A stretch of DNA of 58,154 nucleotides from Aeromonas rivuli (GTDB lineage Bacteria; Pseudomonadota; Gammaproteobacteria; Enterobacterales; Aeromonadaceae): positions 1-58,154 of the forward strand of contig NZ_CDBJ01000071.1 in NCBI RefSeq assembly GCF_000820045.1, read 5' to 3'. Of this stretch, positions 44,958-52,924 are shown piece after piece. Position numbers and translations under genes: made by a program. Under the pieces are notes generated by a model that saw only the letters and a list, made by a program, of their open reading frames with translations, was not told the DNA's origin and made no database searches. The number at the start of each line of letters is the position of its first letter. Position 1 is the first letter of the stretch.

Positions 44958-47041
44958 CCCCTGTTCCGAACCCCGACAGCAAGGAGTTGGAAGCCCTGAA
45001 CGACAAGCTGCAGGCGACCTTGCTGGAGCTGGTGCACTGTCGGGCGCGGGAGGAGCAGTATCGTCAGGAGTCGCAGACCCTGCTGGCCGGCCTGGGTACC
45101 CTGGCCGAGGCCCGCACGCTGGATCAGGTGCTCGACAGCCTGATCCGCAGCCTGCAGCCCTTTATCGGTTTCGAGCAGGCGGACGTACTGGCCTGGGAGC
45201 AAGGATCGGGCGTCACCCATCTGAGCACCGAGCCCGGGGAGTGTGGTCACACCTGGCGCCATTCTACCTTGTTCGCTCGCGCCCTGGCGGGGGAGACCCT
45301 GGTCATCTATGACCCGGGCCAACTGCCCGAGTTTGCGGCCATGGCTGGCAAGGCTGGCTGGGCCAGCCTGATGCTGACCGGCCTGCACGCCCCGGGCTTT
45401 GTCGGTATCTTGCTGTGTCGGCACTCGGTTCGAGGGGGGCTGGATCTGCAAAGCAAGGCGGCGCTGGCGCGCTGTCGCCCACTCATTTCCCAAGCGCTGG
45501 TCAACATTGCTTACCGGGCCCGGTTGCAGCAGCAGGTGGCGCTCAAAACCCGGGAGCTGCAGGTGAGCGAGCGCCGTTTTCGTCGCTTCGCCGCCATGGC
45601 CTCGGACTGGTTCTGGGAGACGGATGCCGACCACAGGCTCCGCTATGTCTCGGCTCCCGGCTATCAGGGCGGGGTCATGACCATGGAGACGGGGCGCAGC
45701 CTCTATGAGGTTGCCCACGAGCGGGAGGGAGAGCCTTGGGACAAGTTTCGGCATCTGGTGGAGGGGCGTCAGGCCATTCGGGCGGAGCGGGTGCGCATCA
45801 ACACCGGCGAAGTCGTGCGCTGGATGGAGGTGAGCGCCGAGCCCGGTTTCGATCCGCAAGGGGGATTCAGCGGCTATAGCGGCACGGCCCGCGATATTGG
45901 CCCCCAGATCCGTCGAGAGCAGCAACTGGCCCAGGCCCGGGATCAGGCCGAGGCCGCCAATCGTGCCAAGTCCCAGTTCCTGGCCATGATGACCCACGAG
46001 ATCCGCTCCCCCATGAATGCCGTGATGGGCATGCTGGATCTATTGCAGCACGAGGCCCTGGCGCCAGCCCAGCAATCGCTGTTGGGTCATGCGGCGCACT
46101 CGGCGCGGCTGCTGCAGACCATCATCGATGACGTGCTCGATTTTTCCAAGATTGAGGCCCACAGCCTGGAGCTGTACTGCGAGCGTTTCTCCCCCCGGCA
46201 CCTCTGCCAGTCGATCATGGAGCCGCTGCAGGCCATGGTGAGGAGCAAGGGGCTCAGCTTGCGATGCGAGCTGGAGGAGGCCGTGCCCGAGGTTCTGTTC
46301 GGGGATCCGGTCCGGGTGTCCCAGATAGTCAACAACCTGCTTGGCAATGCGGTCAAGTTCACCGAGCGGGGCTGGGTGGTGCTCAGGATGGGCTGGGACG
46401 GCGTGCGGCTGCGCATCGAGGTGCAAGACAGTGGTATCGGCATCAGCGAAGGGGATCAGGGACGCCTGTTTGAACCCTTTACCCAGGTCGACAGCTCGGC
46501 CACTCGCCACTGCGCGGGGACAGGGCTGGGTTTGAGCATCAGCAAGCGACTGGTCGCCCTGATGGGGGGCGAGCTCTGCCTGGAGAGCCGGCTGGGGGAG
46601 GGGAGTCGCTTCTGGTTCAGTCTGCCCGGGCTCAGCGTGCCCTGCGAGAGTGAGACGCGCCCCAGTCAGCAGACAATGATGCTGCGGCCTCTGGAGGTGC
46701 TGGTGGTGGAAGACAGCCCGGTCAATCAGCTCGTGGTCTCGCTCATGCTGCAGAAACTGGTGAGCCGGGTCCGTCTCGCGGGCAATGGTCTTGAGGCTAT
46801 TGCCCAGGTGACGGAGCAGGCGCCGGATCTCATCTTGATGGATATGCGCATGCCGCAGATGGACGGGTTGGAGGCGACCAGGTTGCTGCGCGAGCTGGGT
46901 TATCAGATGCCGATAGTGGCGCTGACCGCCAATGCCATGGCCGAAGACCGGGCGCGCTGCCTGGCCGCTGGCATGACGGACTTCCTGGCCAAACCCATCA
47001 GTCTGGCGCGGCTGCGCGAGTGCCTGACGCGTCACTGCTGA
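44954..47041 (+). CDS. hybrid sensor histidine kinase / response regulator
   Basis: A 695-residue cytoplasmic hybrid kinase. A coiled-coil start (LEALNDKLQATLLELVHCRAREEQYRQE) precedes a GAF-like region (about residues 45-190), a PAS domain (about 205-320, ASDWFWETDADHRLRYVS), HisKA with MMTHEIRSPMNAVMG, HATPase (NNLLGNAVKFTERG, GTGLGLSISKRL) and a C-terminal receiver with DLILMDMRMPQMDG. Translation is coupled to the FIST gene. No Hpt domain is present, so an external Hpt, perhaps the LuxU-like protein 2 kb away, may take the phosphate. That link is inference. Confidence 0.88.
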   Translation: MTPVPNPDSKELEALNDKLQATLLELVHCRAREEQYRQESQTLLAGLGTLAEARTLDQVLDSLIRSLQPFIGFEQADVLAWEQGSGVTHLSTEPGECGHTWRHSTLFARALAGETLVIYDPGQLPEFAAMAGKAGWASLMLTGLHAPGFVGILLCRHSVRGGLDLQSKAALARCRPLISQALVNIAYRARLQQQVALKTRELQVSERRFRRFAAMASDWFWETDADHRLRYVSAPGYQGGVMTMETGRSLYEVAHEREGEPWDKFRHLVEGRQAIRAERVRINTGEVVRWMEVSAEPGFDPQGGFSGYSGTARDIGPQIRREQQLAQARDQAEAANRAKSQFLAMMTHEIRSPMNAVMGMLDLLQHEALAPAQQSLLGHAAHSARLLQTIIDDVLDFSKIEAHSLELYCERFSPRHLCQSIMEPLQAMVRSKGLSLRCELEEAVPEVLFGDPVRVSQIVNNLLGNAVKFTERGWVVLRMGWDGVRLRIEVQDSGIGISEGDQGRLFEPFTQVDSSATRHCAGTGLGLSISKRLVALMGGELCLESRLGEGSRFWFSLPGLSVPCESETRPSQQTMMLRPLEVLVVEDSPVNQLVVSLMLQKLVSRVRLAGNGLEAIAQVTEQAPDLILMDMRMPQMDGLEATRLLRELGYQMPIVALTANAMAEDRARCLAAGMTDFLAKPISLARLRECLTRHC

Positions 47042-47162
47042 GTGTCATGGCCCTGTCACAGGGAGGGGGCAGACTGCCATGGGAGCGTGGGACAGGCTGT
47101 GACGGCACACTGAGATCCATTCGAGCTTTTTCGTGCGAAAGTGCAGGCAAAAAAGTGCAGGC

Positions 47163-47192
47163 AAAAAAAATGGTCAACTAGGTAGTTGACCA
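47163..47192 (-). terminator. strong intrinsic terminator on the minus strand
   Basis: A perfect 10-bp stem TGGTCAACTA / TAGTTGACCA is followed, on the minus strand, by eight T. No gene on that strand ends here, so it may end a small RNA or a long read-through from the LON-domain gene. Confidence 0.8.
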
Positions 47193-47248
47193 GTTCTTCA
47201 GCAAATACTGAAGAGAGCACGGGATAAATCGGGTTGTATAGAGCTATA

Positions 47249-47264
47249 TGAAAGATACGTGCCA
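47249..47264 (-). promoter_or_regulatory. sigma-54-like element that would drive a short RNA
   Basis: On the minus strand TGGCACG, four bases, then TTTCA has a perfect -24 part and a one-base deviation in the -12 part (TC for GC). A transcript from it would reach the terminator at 47163 after about 75 nt. Confidence 0.3.
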
Positions 47265-47337
47265 ACTTTTTAAATCTTCACCGACCCGCTAATTCAGGCC
47301 GATGTGGTGCAAATCTGGTGTCTAATGAATACATTTT

Positions 47338-47391
47338 TTTGCAAATTGCGAATATTGACATCTCATATTGAGATTTTTCGCATTTTGCAAA
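47338..47391. repeat. long inverted repeat
   Basis: Arms TTTGCAAATTGCGAA (47338-47352) and TTCGCATTTTGCAAA (47377-47391) match at 14 of 15 positions. A smaller hairpin, TCTCA / TGAGA, sits between them at 47361-47373. It could be an operator or a structured RNA. Confidence 0.6.
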
Positions 47392-47488
47392 TTTCTGGCA
47401 AGGGGCTGTGCACTCAAGCAGGAGCCCTTGCCCTGCTCCTCTGCGGTCTATCTGCTTGTACTATCTGGTCAGCCTGATGCCAAGGGGG

Positions 47489-47512
47489 GAGCCTCGCGAG
47501 GCTCTTCTATTT
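47489..47512 (+). terminator. terminator-like palindrome
   Basis: The perfect palindrome GAGCCTCGCGAGGCTC is followed by TTCTATTT on the plus strand. Confidence 0.5.
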
Positions 47513-47548
47513 CCACCTTGGCGGCGCCTGGGCTCGGAACCCTCTAGG

Positions 47549-48124
47549 TTAGCGGGCAATCAGCCGACGCAGGAATTGGCGGGCCGCTTCACTGTTCTGC
47601 TTGGCAATCAGCATTTGCTTCTCGTAGATGGGCATGGGCAGTATTTCCAACCAGCGCTGACACAGCCAGGTGGCATCCTCGAACTGTTTGTCGGGATAGA
47701 GCTCATCGAGTTCGGGGTACTGATCGAACACTTCCCGCAGCCGGTTGGCCAGCAGATCGTCGCTGAAGTCGGAGTGGATGCTGGGCCAGTTGGGCAGCGA
47801 CTCTACCTCGGCACGGCGCACTCCCAGCTCATCCGTCGTCATGCTGTGAATGCAGAAGCGATCCAGACCGAGCACGGTGACGCCGAGCAGACCGTCATTG
47901 AGGGTATAGAAGTCGGTGACTCTGACCCGGGTACCTACCGGCAGGATGCGCCCGGCGGAGCCCGAGGGGGTGGACTCCTCCATGACGATGCCAAAGCCCT
48001 TGTCCTGTTCGAAAGACTCCTTGAGCATCTGCAGGTGGCGCGGCTCAAACAGTCGCAGTGGCAGCTTGCCGCCCGGCAGTATGTGGGACGGTAAGGGGAA
48101 CAGTGCCAGCGTGGTGTTATTCAT
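47549..48124 (-). CDS. LON peptidase substrate-binding-domain protein
   Basis: A 191-residue protein that consists of the N-terminal LON (PUA-like) domain alone, starting with LALFPLPSHILPGGKLPLRLFEPRHLQML. It contains no ATPase or protease domain, so it is not Lon itself. Such stand-alone proteins may recognise unfolded substrates or bind nucleic acid; function is unknown. GGAAGGAAC precedes ATG on its strand. It is separated from narP by a terminator. Confidence 0.88.
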   Translation of the reverse strand: MNNTTLALFPLPSHILPGGKLPLRLFEPRHLQMLKESFEQDKGFGIVMEESTPSGSAGRILPVGTRVRVTDFYTLNDGLLGVTVLGLDRFCIHSMTTDELGVRRAEVESLPNWPSIHSDFSDDLLANRLREVFDQYPELDELYPDKQFEDATWLCQRWLEILPMPIYEKQMLIAKQNSEAARQFLRRLIAR

Positions 48125-48184
48125 GTTCCTTCCTCCGTTGATTCATGCTTGGAGGGAGTAATGCAGCGACCGTGCCAGACCATG

Positions 48185-48208
48185 AAAAAAGCCACCCTGG
48201 GGTGGCTT
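48185..48208 (-). terminator. intrinsic terminator of narP
   Basis: On the minus strand AAGCCACC and GGTGGCTT form the stem, with a run of six T (48185-48190). It lies 9 bp after the narP stop. Confidence 0.85.
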
Positions 48209-48216
48209 CATTGTAC

Positions 48217-48855
48217 TCAGTGGCGCTGTTCCAGATACATGACAGCGGCCTCGACCCGGCTCTGGGCCTCGAGCTTCTTGAGCAGGCTCTTGACGTGTAC
48301 CTTGACGGTCCCCTCCGAGATATGGAGCACCGAGGCTACCTGCTTGTTGGAGAGACCCTTTGCAATTTCGCGCAGGATTTGCATTTCGCGACGCGTCAGG
48401 CTCTCGAGTTTCTGCTGCAGATGATCCAGCTCGTAGATGTTCTCCAGATAAGGGCGCAGCGGCTCGCTCAGGATCTGCTGTCCCGTCATCACGTCGCCGA
48501 GCTGGGCCAAGAGGGTGTCGGGCTCAGTGTCCTTGAGCAGGTAGCCGTCGGCGCCTGCCTTGAGCAGGGCGACCACGTCCTGGCGGGCATCGGACACGGT
48601 CAGGATCACCACCCGGGAGGTGATCTCCTCGGCGCGCAGTGCCTTGAGGGTATCCAGACCGGAGAGACCTTTCATATTCAGGTCGAGCAGGATCAGATCG
48701 GGTTCGGCCGCCTTGGCCATGGCGATGGCGTCACTGCCGTTGGATGCTTCGCCGCATACTTCTAGGTTCTCTTCCAACGCCAGGAGTTGCACTATCCCCT
48801 TGCGCATCAGGGGGTGATCATCGACCACCAGAACTGTGTATTTTATCTCGTCCAT
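48217..48855 (-). CDS. narP: nitrate/nitrite response regulator
   Basis: A 212-residue NarL/FixJ regulator. The receiver (residues 5-125) has VDDHPLMRKG and the phospho-Asp58 in LILLDLNMKGLSGLDTL. The C-terminal LuxR-type HTH includes EIAKGLSNKQVASVLHISEGTVKVHVKSLL. The NMKGLSGLDTL stretch and LTVSDA are closest to NarP. With NarQ it senses nitrate and nitrite and controls nap genes. The start overlaps the narQ stop by one base. Confidence 0.93.
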   Translation of the reverse strand: MDEIKYTVLVVDDHPLMRKGIVQLLALEENLEVCGEASNGSDAIAMAKAAEPDLILLDLNMKGLSGLDTLKALRAEEITSRVVILTVSDARQDVVALLKAGADGYLLKDTEPDTLLAQLGDVMTGQQILSEPLRPYLENIYELDHLQQKLESLTRREMQILREIAKGLSNKQVASVLHISEGTVKVHVKSLLKKLEAQSRVEAAVMYLEQRH

Positions 48856-50567
48856 CAGGCATCTCTTGTTAGGCTGGTGGGAAAGGTCAGGTGCACTCGG
48901 GTGCCCTTGGGGTGGATCTCGCTGATCGCCAGGACCCCATGCAGCTTGCTGGCCCGCTCGTCCATGATGCTGAGGCCATAGTGGTTGATGGCTGAACGGG
49001 CATGGCCGATACCGACACCGTCATCGGTGATTTGCACCTGAATGTTACCATCGGCAAGGGTCTCACAGCTAACATCAATCAGTTGCGCACTGGCATGTTT
49101 GATGGCGTTGAGGACGGCCTCACGGATGAGTTGCAGTATGTGAATGTGCTGGCCCGCTTCCAGATCCGTATCGGACAGACCGTAATGGAGCCGGATCTGG
49201 GCCTGAGTCTGGGGCTTGAGCTGCTCTATCATGATGTGGATTGCCTCCCCCAGATTGGCATCTCCGATGCTGAGTCTGAAGGTGCCCAGCAGCTCGCGCA
49301 GCTGGGTGTAAGCATTACTGAGCCCCTCGTCTATCTGCTCCATGGCCGCCTGGGTCTTGCTGCTGTCCCCCTTGTTGAAGGCGCGTTTGAGCAGGGTGGA
49401 TTGGATTTTCAAGTAAGAGAGGGCCTGGGCCAGGGAGTCGTGCAACTCGCGGGCGATGACGGCCCGCTCCTCCATCAACAACAAGCGCTGTTGCTGCAAG
49501 AGCGTCTGATCCTTGTGCAGGACCTGGGCCAGCAGCATGGAAAAGTTCTTCATCAGCCGCTCGTCGATGGGGTGGGGGCTGATGATGTCGAGGCGGCCAA
49601 ACTCCCTGTCATCCATCTGCAAATAGAAGCTCACCACCGCCTCGAGTTCCCCAGGCCAGCCACTGCGCCCGGTGAGGTAGACCGGCATGGCATTGTGTTC
49701 GAAACGGGTCAGCCGTATGTGCGCTATCTGCTGATGAGCGGCGGCCCGGTCGAGCAGCTTTTGCAGGGTGTGGCCGCTTAAGGGGGCGGCGTGCAGCTTC
49801 TGGGCCGTGGTGTAGAGGAAGGAGAGGGTATCATTGGCCTGCTGCAGCTTGGCGGTCTTCTCTTCGACCTTGCTCTCCAAGTCCCGATAGAGCTTGCCCA
49901 GTTCGGTGGCCATGGTGCCAAAGGCGTCGGACAGCTCCCCCAGCTCGTTGTCGCAGTGGGGGGGCAGGGTGAGGTCAAATTCACGCCGCTGGACCTGGCG
50001 GGCGCAATAGACCAGCTGGTTGAGGGGGGCCACCACCTGCTGGCGAGTGAAGCGCACCGTGAACCAGGCGATGGTGATGATGGAGATGAGCCCCAGCCCC
50101 TCGGCCAGCGCCAGCATGCGCACCTTGAATTCGACGTGGTACTGCATCTGGTTGACGAAGTCATCGATGGCGGCGACGAACTGCTCCGTGTTGTCTATGT
50201 AGCGCTGGGGGGTCGCCTGCTCTATGTGGCTGCGCATCAACTGCCATTGGCGCAGCACTTCGCCATAGGTAAGGCGCAGGGCCGCCGGGGTTATCCAGCG
50301 CTGGGTCTCTTGCAGCTCCTTGGCATTGAGCGTCTGCTCGAATTGATCCAGCCGCTTGAGGGCAGGCTGCCCCTGACCAATCTCATAGGCCATGCGATAG
50401 GCCTGCATCCGCAAGGATCCGGACAGATTGATGGCCTTGGCATCGGGCACCGAGTAGAAGAGGGTGACCATGGCCACCAGGGCGATCAGGCTCGCCATAA
50501 ACAGGATCAGCATCATGGAGCGGCCGATGGCGCTACTGACCGAATGAACCCTGAACCATTGCCCCAT
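48855..50567 (-). CDS. narQ: nitrate/nitrite sensor histidine kinase
   Basis: A 570-residue NarQ. Two transmembrane helices (about residues 15-37 and 150-170) flank a periplasmic domain with the nitrate-binding P-box AINLSGSLRMQAYRMAYEIG. A HAMP segment, a coiled/GAF-like middle, then HisKA_3 with VIARELHDSLAQALSYLK and an HATPase with DDGVGIG follow. The start MGQWFRVHS was chosen; an in-frame upstream extension of 22 codons is not conserved-looking. It is divergent from moaA. Confidence 0.93.
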   Translation of the reverse strand: MGQWFRVHSVSSAIGRSMMLILFMASLIALVAMVTLFYSVPDAKAINLSGSLRMQAYRMAYEIGQGQPALKRLDQFEQTLNAKELQETQRWITPAALRLTYGEVLRQWQLMRSHIEQATPQRYIDNTEQFVAAIDDFVNQMQYHVEFKVRMLALAEGLGLISIITIAWFTVRFTRQQVVAPLNQLVYCARQVQRREFDLTLPPHCDNELGELSDAFGTMATELGKLYRDLESKVEEKTAKLQQANDTLSFLYTTAQKLHAAPLSGHTLQKLLDRAAAHQQIAHIRLTRFEHNAMPVYLTGRSGWPGELEAVVSFYLQMDDREFGRLDIISPHPIDERLMKNFSMLLAQVLHKDQTLLQQQRLLLMEERAVIARELHDSLAQALSYLKIQSTLLKRAFNKGDSSKTQAAMEQIDEGLSNAYTQLRELLGTFRLSIGDANLGEAIHIMIEQLKPQTQAQIRLHYGLSDTDLEAGQHIHILQLIREAVLNAIKHASAQLIDVSCETLADGNIQVQITDDGVGIGHARSAINHYGLSIMDERASKLHGVLAISEIHPKGTRVHLTFPTSLTRDA

Positions 50568-50648
50568 GTAGCCTCTGCGCCGCTGAAATACCCCATAAGT
50601 TGCGTGGGAGTGTACTCCAACTTGTGCTAGCATCGAAAAACTAGATGA

Positions 50649-50764
50649 ACTCCGAGCATTTTCGCCTAAGTCTTTGGATAAGGGGAAGATTGCCGACAGC
50701 CGACATGCGCGCTGTAAGGGTCAGGAAAGAAATGCCCTGGCCTCCCGTATTTGGAAAGGTGTTT
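50649..50764 (+). ncRNA. molybdenum-cofactor (Moco) riboswitch upstream of moaA
   Basis: The moaA leader contains the Moco-motif blocks: CTCCGAGCATTTTCGCCT, then GGGGAAGATTGCCGACAGCC, then GGGTCAGGAAAGAAATGCCC, then GCCTCCCGTATTTGGAAAGG just before the start codon. The last two blocks agree closely with the E. coli moaA leader (GGAAGAAATG, CTCCCGTATCTGGAAAGGTG). The AAAGGTG that serves as ribosome-binding site lies inside the motif, so ligand binding should block moaA translation. This mechanism is known for the class, not shown here. Confidence 0.92.
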
Positions 50765-51745
50765 ATGTTGCCACTTGAAGATGGTTTTTCCCGTCGTTTT
50801 TACTATTTGCGCCTGTCGGTCACCGATGTGTGCAATTTTCGTTGTACCTATTGCCTGCCGGACGGTTATCGCCCCGAGGGGCGCAAGTCCTTCCTCTCTG
50901 TCGATGAGATCCGCCGGGTAGTGTCCGGTTTTGCTGCCATGGGCACCCGCAAGGTGCGCCTGACCGGTGGTGAACCCTCCCTGCGCCGTGATTTCACCGA
51001 GATCATCGAGACGGTGGCGGCGACTCCTGGCATCGACAAGATAGCCATGACCACCAATGGTTATCGACTCAAGGAGCGGGCCGCCGAGTGGCGAGCCGCC
51101 GGGCTGACCGCGCTCAATGTCAGTGTCGACAGCCTGGACCCGCGCCAGTTCCACCAGATCACCGGTGAAAACAAGCTGGCCGAGATCATGGATGGGATAG
51201 AGGCGGCACTCAATGCCGGTTTTCCCTCGGTCAAAGTCAATGCCGTGCTGCTCAGGGGGCTCAATGATGGCCAGCTTGCCGAGTTCTTGGCCTGGATCCG
51301 GGACAAGCCCATCGAGCTGCGCTTCATCGAGTTGATGCAGACGGGGGAGATGGACACGCTGTTTCGCGATCGTCACGTCAGCGGCGAGACCATCAAGGCG
51401 CACTTGCTTGAGCAGGGCTGGCTGCAGCAGTTGCGAGGGGTGGATGATGGCCCGGCGCAAGTGTTCCAGCACTCGGGCTCGCGCGGCAGCATTGGCCTCA
51501 TCATGCCTTACAGCAAGGATTTCTGCGCCGGTTGCAACCGGCTGCGGGTCTCTTCCGTCGGCAAGCTGCATCTGTGCCTGTTTGGAGAGAGTGGCGTCGA
51601 GCTCAGGGATCTGCTGAGTGCCGACCAGCAACAGGATGAGCTGATCCAGCGCATTCGGGTCGCCCTGCTCGGCAAGGCCGCGACCCATCACCTTCACGAA
51701 GGGAATGCGGGCATGACCCCTAATCTCGCTTCGATAGGCGGGTAA
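50765..51745 (+). CDS. moaA: GTP 3',8-cyclase (molybdenum cofactor biosynthesis)
   Basis: A 326-residue radical-SAM MoaA. The [4Fe-4S] motif CNFRCTYC is at about residues 23-30. A second cluster comes from [18 protein letters not shown] near residue 260. The C-terminal GG is present (LASIGG). With MoaC it converts GTP to cyclic pyranopterin monophosphate. The start [18 protein letters not shown] is fixed by homology and AAAGGTG; the upstream open frame is the riboswitch. moaBCDE are separated from it by the nap operon. Confidence 0.96.
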   Translation: MLPLEDGFSRRFYYLRLSVTDVCNFRCTYCLPDGYRPEGRKSFLSVDEIRRVVSGFAAMGTRKVRLTGGEPSLRRDFTEIIETVAATPGIDKIAMTTNGYRLKERAAEWRAAGLTALNVSVDSLDPRQFHQITGENKLAEIMDGIEAALNAGFPSVKVNAVLLRGLNDGQLAEFLAWIRDKPIELRFIELMQTGEMDTLFRDRHVSGETIKAHLLEQGWLQQLRGVDDGPAQVFQHSGSRGSIGLIMPYSKDFCAGCNRLRVSSVGKLHLCLFGESGVELRDLLSADQQQDELIQRIRVALLGKAATHHLHEGNAGMTPNLASIGG

Positions 51746-51784
51746 GCCTCAAACAAGCCTCTCCTTCCTGCCGGTTTGCCTATT

Positions 51785-51820
51785 AGGGGGTATCTTGACG
51801 GATATCCCCTACGATTTTTT
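51785..51820 (+). terminator. intrinsic terminator of moaA
   Basis: AGGGGGTATC and GATATCCCCT pair over 10 bp with one mismatch, followed by ACGA and six T. It could instead contribute to nap control, as GGGGTA-like heptamers resemble NarP sites. Confidence 0.65.
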
Positions 51821-51831
51821 GCGCCAAGGGA

Positions 51832-51926
51832 TTGATCCAGCGCAATAATCCCCCCTGTTTATCCCCCTGGTGGTATATCCCTTAACTTGTTGAGTCCGCA
51901 AAATAGGCCCACTATTAGAATAGGTA
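51832..51926 (+). promoter_or_regulatory. napF upstream regulatory region
   Basis: TTGAT-CCAG-CGCAA (51832-51845) is an FNR-like half-perfect site. ATAGGTA (51920-51926), reverse complement TACCTAT, matches the NarL/NarP heptamer TACYYMT exactly. A dyad-like TATCCCCCTGGTGGTATA lies between them. Anaerobic and nitrate control is the known pattern for nap; the assignment of these sites is by eye. Confidence 0.4.
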
Positions 51927-51990
51927 TTACAGATGCCATTCTTATTTCGCCTGTTCAGGCCAGGTTTTTCGGGGTTCACAAGGAGTGGAT

Positions 51991-52500
51991 ATGTCCGATG
52001 GGGTCAAGCTGTCACGCCGGCACCTGCTGCGCGGCCGTTTCAAGGCTGTGACACCTGCTGCCCAGTTGCCCTGGTCACTGCCCTGGCCCGCGTTTGTCGC
52101 CGATTGCAGCCGCTGTGGTGATTGCCTCACCGCCTGCCCCGAACAGATCATCATCAAAGGGGATGGCGGCTTTCCTGAACTCGACTTCAGCCGGGGTGAG
52201 TGCAGCTTCTGTGGCGACTGTGCGAGCGCTTGCAGCGAGCCGCTGTTTCGCCCGACTGAACAATCCCCCTGGGACTATATCGCCCACATAGCCGAAAGCT
52301 GCCTGGCCAACGGCCAGGTCTATTGCCAGCGCTGCCAGGATAGCTGCGAGACGAGGGCAATCCGCTTTATCCCCATACTCGGTCGGGTGCCAACCCCAAG
52401 CGTGGATGCCGCCCTGTGCACCGGGTGTGGCGCCTGTGTCGCAGATTGCCCGGTTGACAGTATCAAGGTGGCCAGCCCGGCCGCGAAGGAGCATGAATGA
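51991..52500 (+). CDS. napF: periplasmic nitrate reductase accessory ferredoxin-type protein
   Basis: A 169-residue NapF with several Fe-S motifs: CSRCGDCLTACP, CSFCGDCASACS, CQRCQDSCE and CTGCGACVADCP. It has the early arginine-rich start SRRHLLRGRF, which resembles a twin-arginine motif but is retained in NapF proteins. It acts in the cytoplasm in NapA maturation. AAGGAG lies five bases before ATG. The stop overlaps napD by four bases. Confidence 0.93.
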   Translation: MSDGVKLSRRHLLRGRFKAVTPAAQLPWSLPWPAFVADCSRCGDCLTACPEQIIIKGDGGFPELDFSRGECSFCGDCASACSEPLFRPTEQSPWDYIAHIAESCLANGQVYCQRCQDSCETRAIRFIPILGRVPTPSVDAALCTGCGACVADCPVDSIKVASPAAKEHE

Positions 52501-52787
52501 AACCGCAGCCAGCCGATGTCCAGCTTGAGCAGGAATACCACGTATCCAGCCTGGTGGTATTGACACAGCCCCCCTTGCGCCATCGGCTTGCCGAGCAGAT
52601 TGGTGCCCTCGAAGGGGCCGAAGTGCATGTGGTCAGTGAGGAGGGCAAGTTGGTTGTCACCCTGGAGGGGCCGAGTCAGCGCCCCATCATGGCGGCCATC
52701 GATGCCATCAACGGGATGCCGGGGGTGCTGTCTGCCGGTCTCATCTACCACCAGTTCGATGAGCGCGATGTCCAATGCAAGGAATAA
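52497..52787 (+). CDS. napD: NapA signal-peptide-binding chaperone
   Basis: A 96-residue NapD (ferredoxin-like fold), with HVSSLVVLTQPPLRHRLAEQIGALEGAEVHV and the C-terminal half MAAIDAINGMPGVLSAGLIYHQF. It binds the Tat signal of NapA and controls its export. Translation starts in ATGA overlapping the napF stop. Its last 33 codons are repeated in the 133-bp gap before napA (52817-52915). The complete copy here is the normal length. Confidence 0.94.
   Translation: MKPQPADVQLEQEYHVSSLVVLTQPPLRHRLAEQIGALEGAEVHVVSEEGKLVVTLEGPSQRPIMAAIDAINGMPGVLSAGLIYHQFDERDVQCKE
52686..52784 (+). repeat. repeat unit A: 3' part of napD
   Basis: The 99 bases ATCATGGCGG...AAGGAA inside napD are repeated at 52817-52915 with 18 mismatches by hand count, about 82% identity, offset 131 bp. 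The longest identical stretch runs from ATCAACGGG through GGGGGTGCT. Confidence 0.85.
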
Positions 52788-52793
52788 CACGCC

Positions 52794-52924
52794 ATGGCGC
52801 TGAGTCAGCGTGGCTCATCATGATGGCCATAGAGGCTATCAACGGGATGCCGGGGGTGCTCTGCGCCGGTCTCATCTACCATCAGTTCGATAATAACGAT
52901 AAGCAATGTGAGGAAATGTCATGA
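52794..52924 (+). repeat. duplicated napD 3' end with remnant napA head, between napD and napA
   Basis: The gap carries two overlapping mini-ORFs. The first (52794-52823, nine codons, MALSQRGSS) resembles the NapA start MKLSRRDFM. The second (52820-52924, 34 codons) reads MMAIEAINGMPGVLCAGLIY..., a copy of NapD residues 65-96, and ends in the TGA overlapping the napA ATG. ATGA overlaps link both. This is what a tandem duplication across the napD-napA boundary would leave. It may carry the napA translation-coupling signal; any peptide function is unproven. Confidence 0.8.

Larger units (their letters stand above)
47042..47548. other. 507-bp structured AT-rich non-coding region
   Basis: No protein gene is supported; the longest frame (47056-47265, minus) runs through terminator-like DNA. 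The region holds a duplicated GTGCAGGCAAAAAA motif (47150-47170), a strong minus-strand terminator, a long inverted repeat, and GC-rich hairpins toward the right. It lies between convergent genes, so a small RNA gene is possible. Base composition in the middle is clearly more AT-rich than in its surroundings. Confidence 0.6.

Noticed and set aside
47056..47265. 69-aa frame on the minus strand
   Set aside because: It runs across a perfect terminator hairpin and its poly-T, has no ribosome-binding site and an odd Phe/Cys-rich composition; a non-coding explanation is better.
47397..47413. TGGCAAGGGGCTGTGC as a sigma-54 promoter
   Set aside because: GG and GC are 13 bp apart instead of 12, and the -24 element is imperfect.
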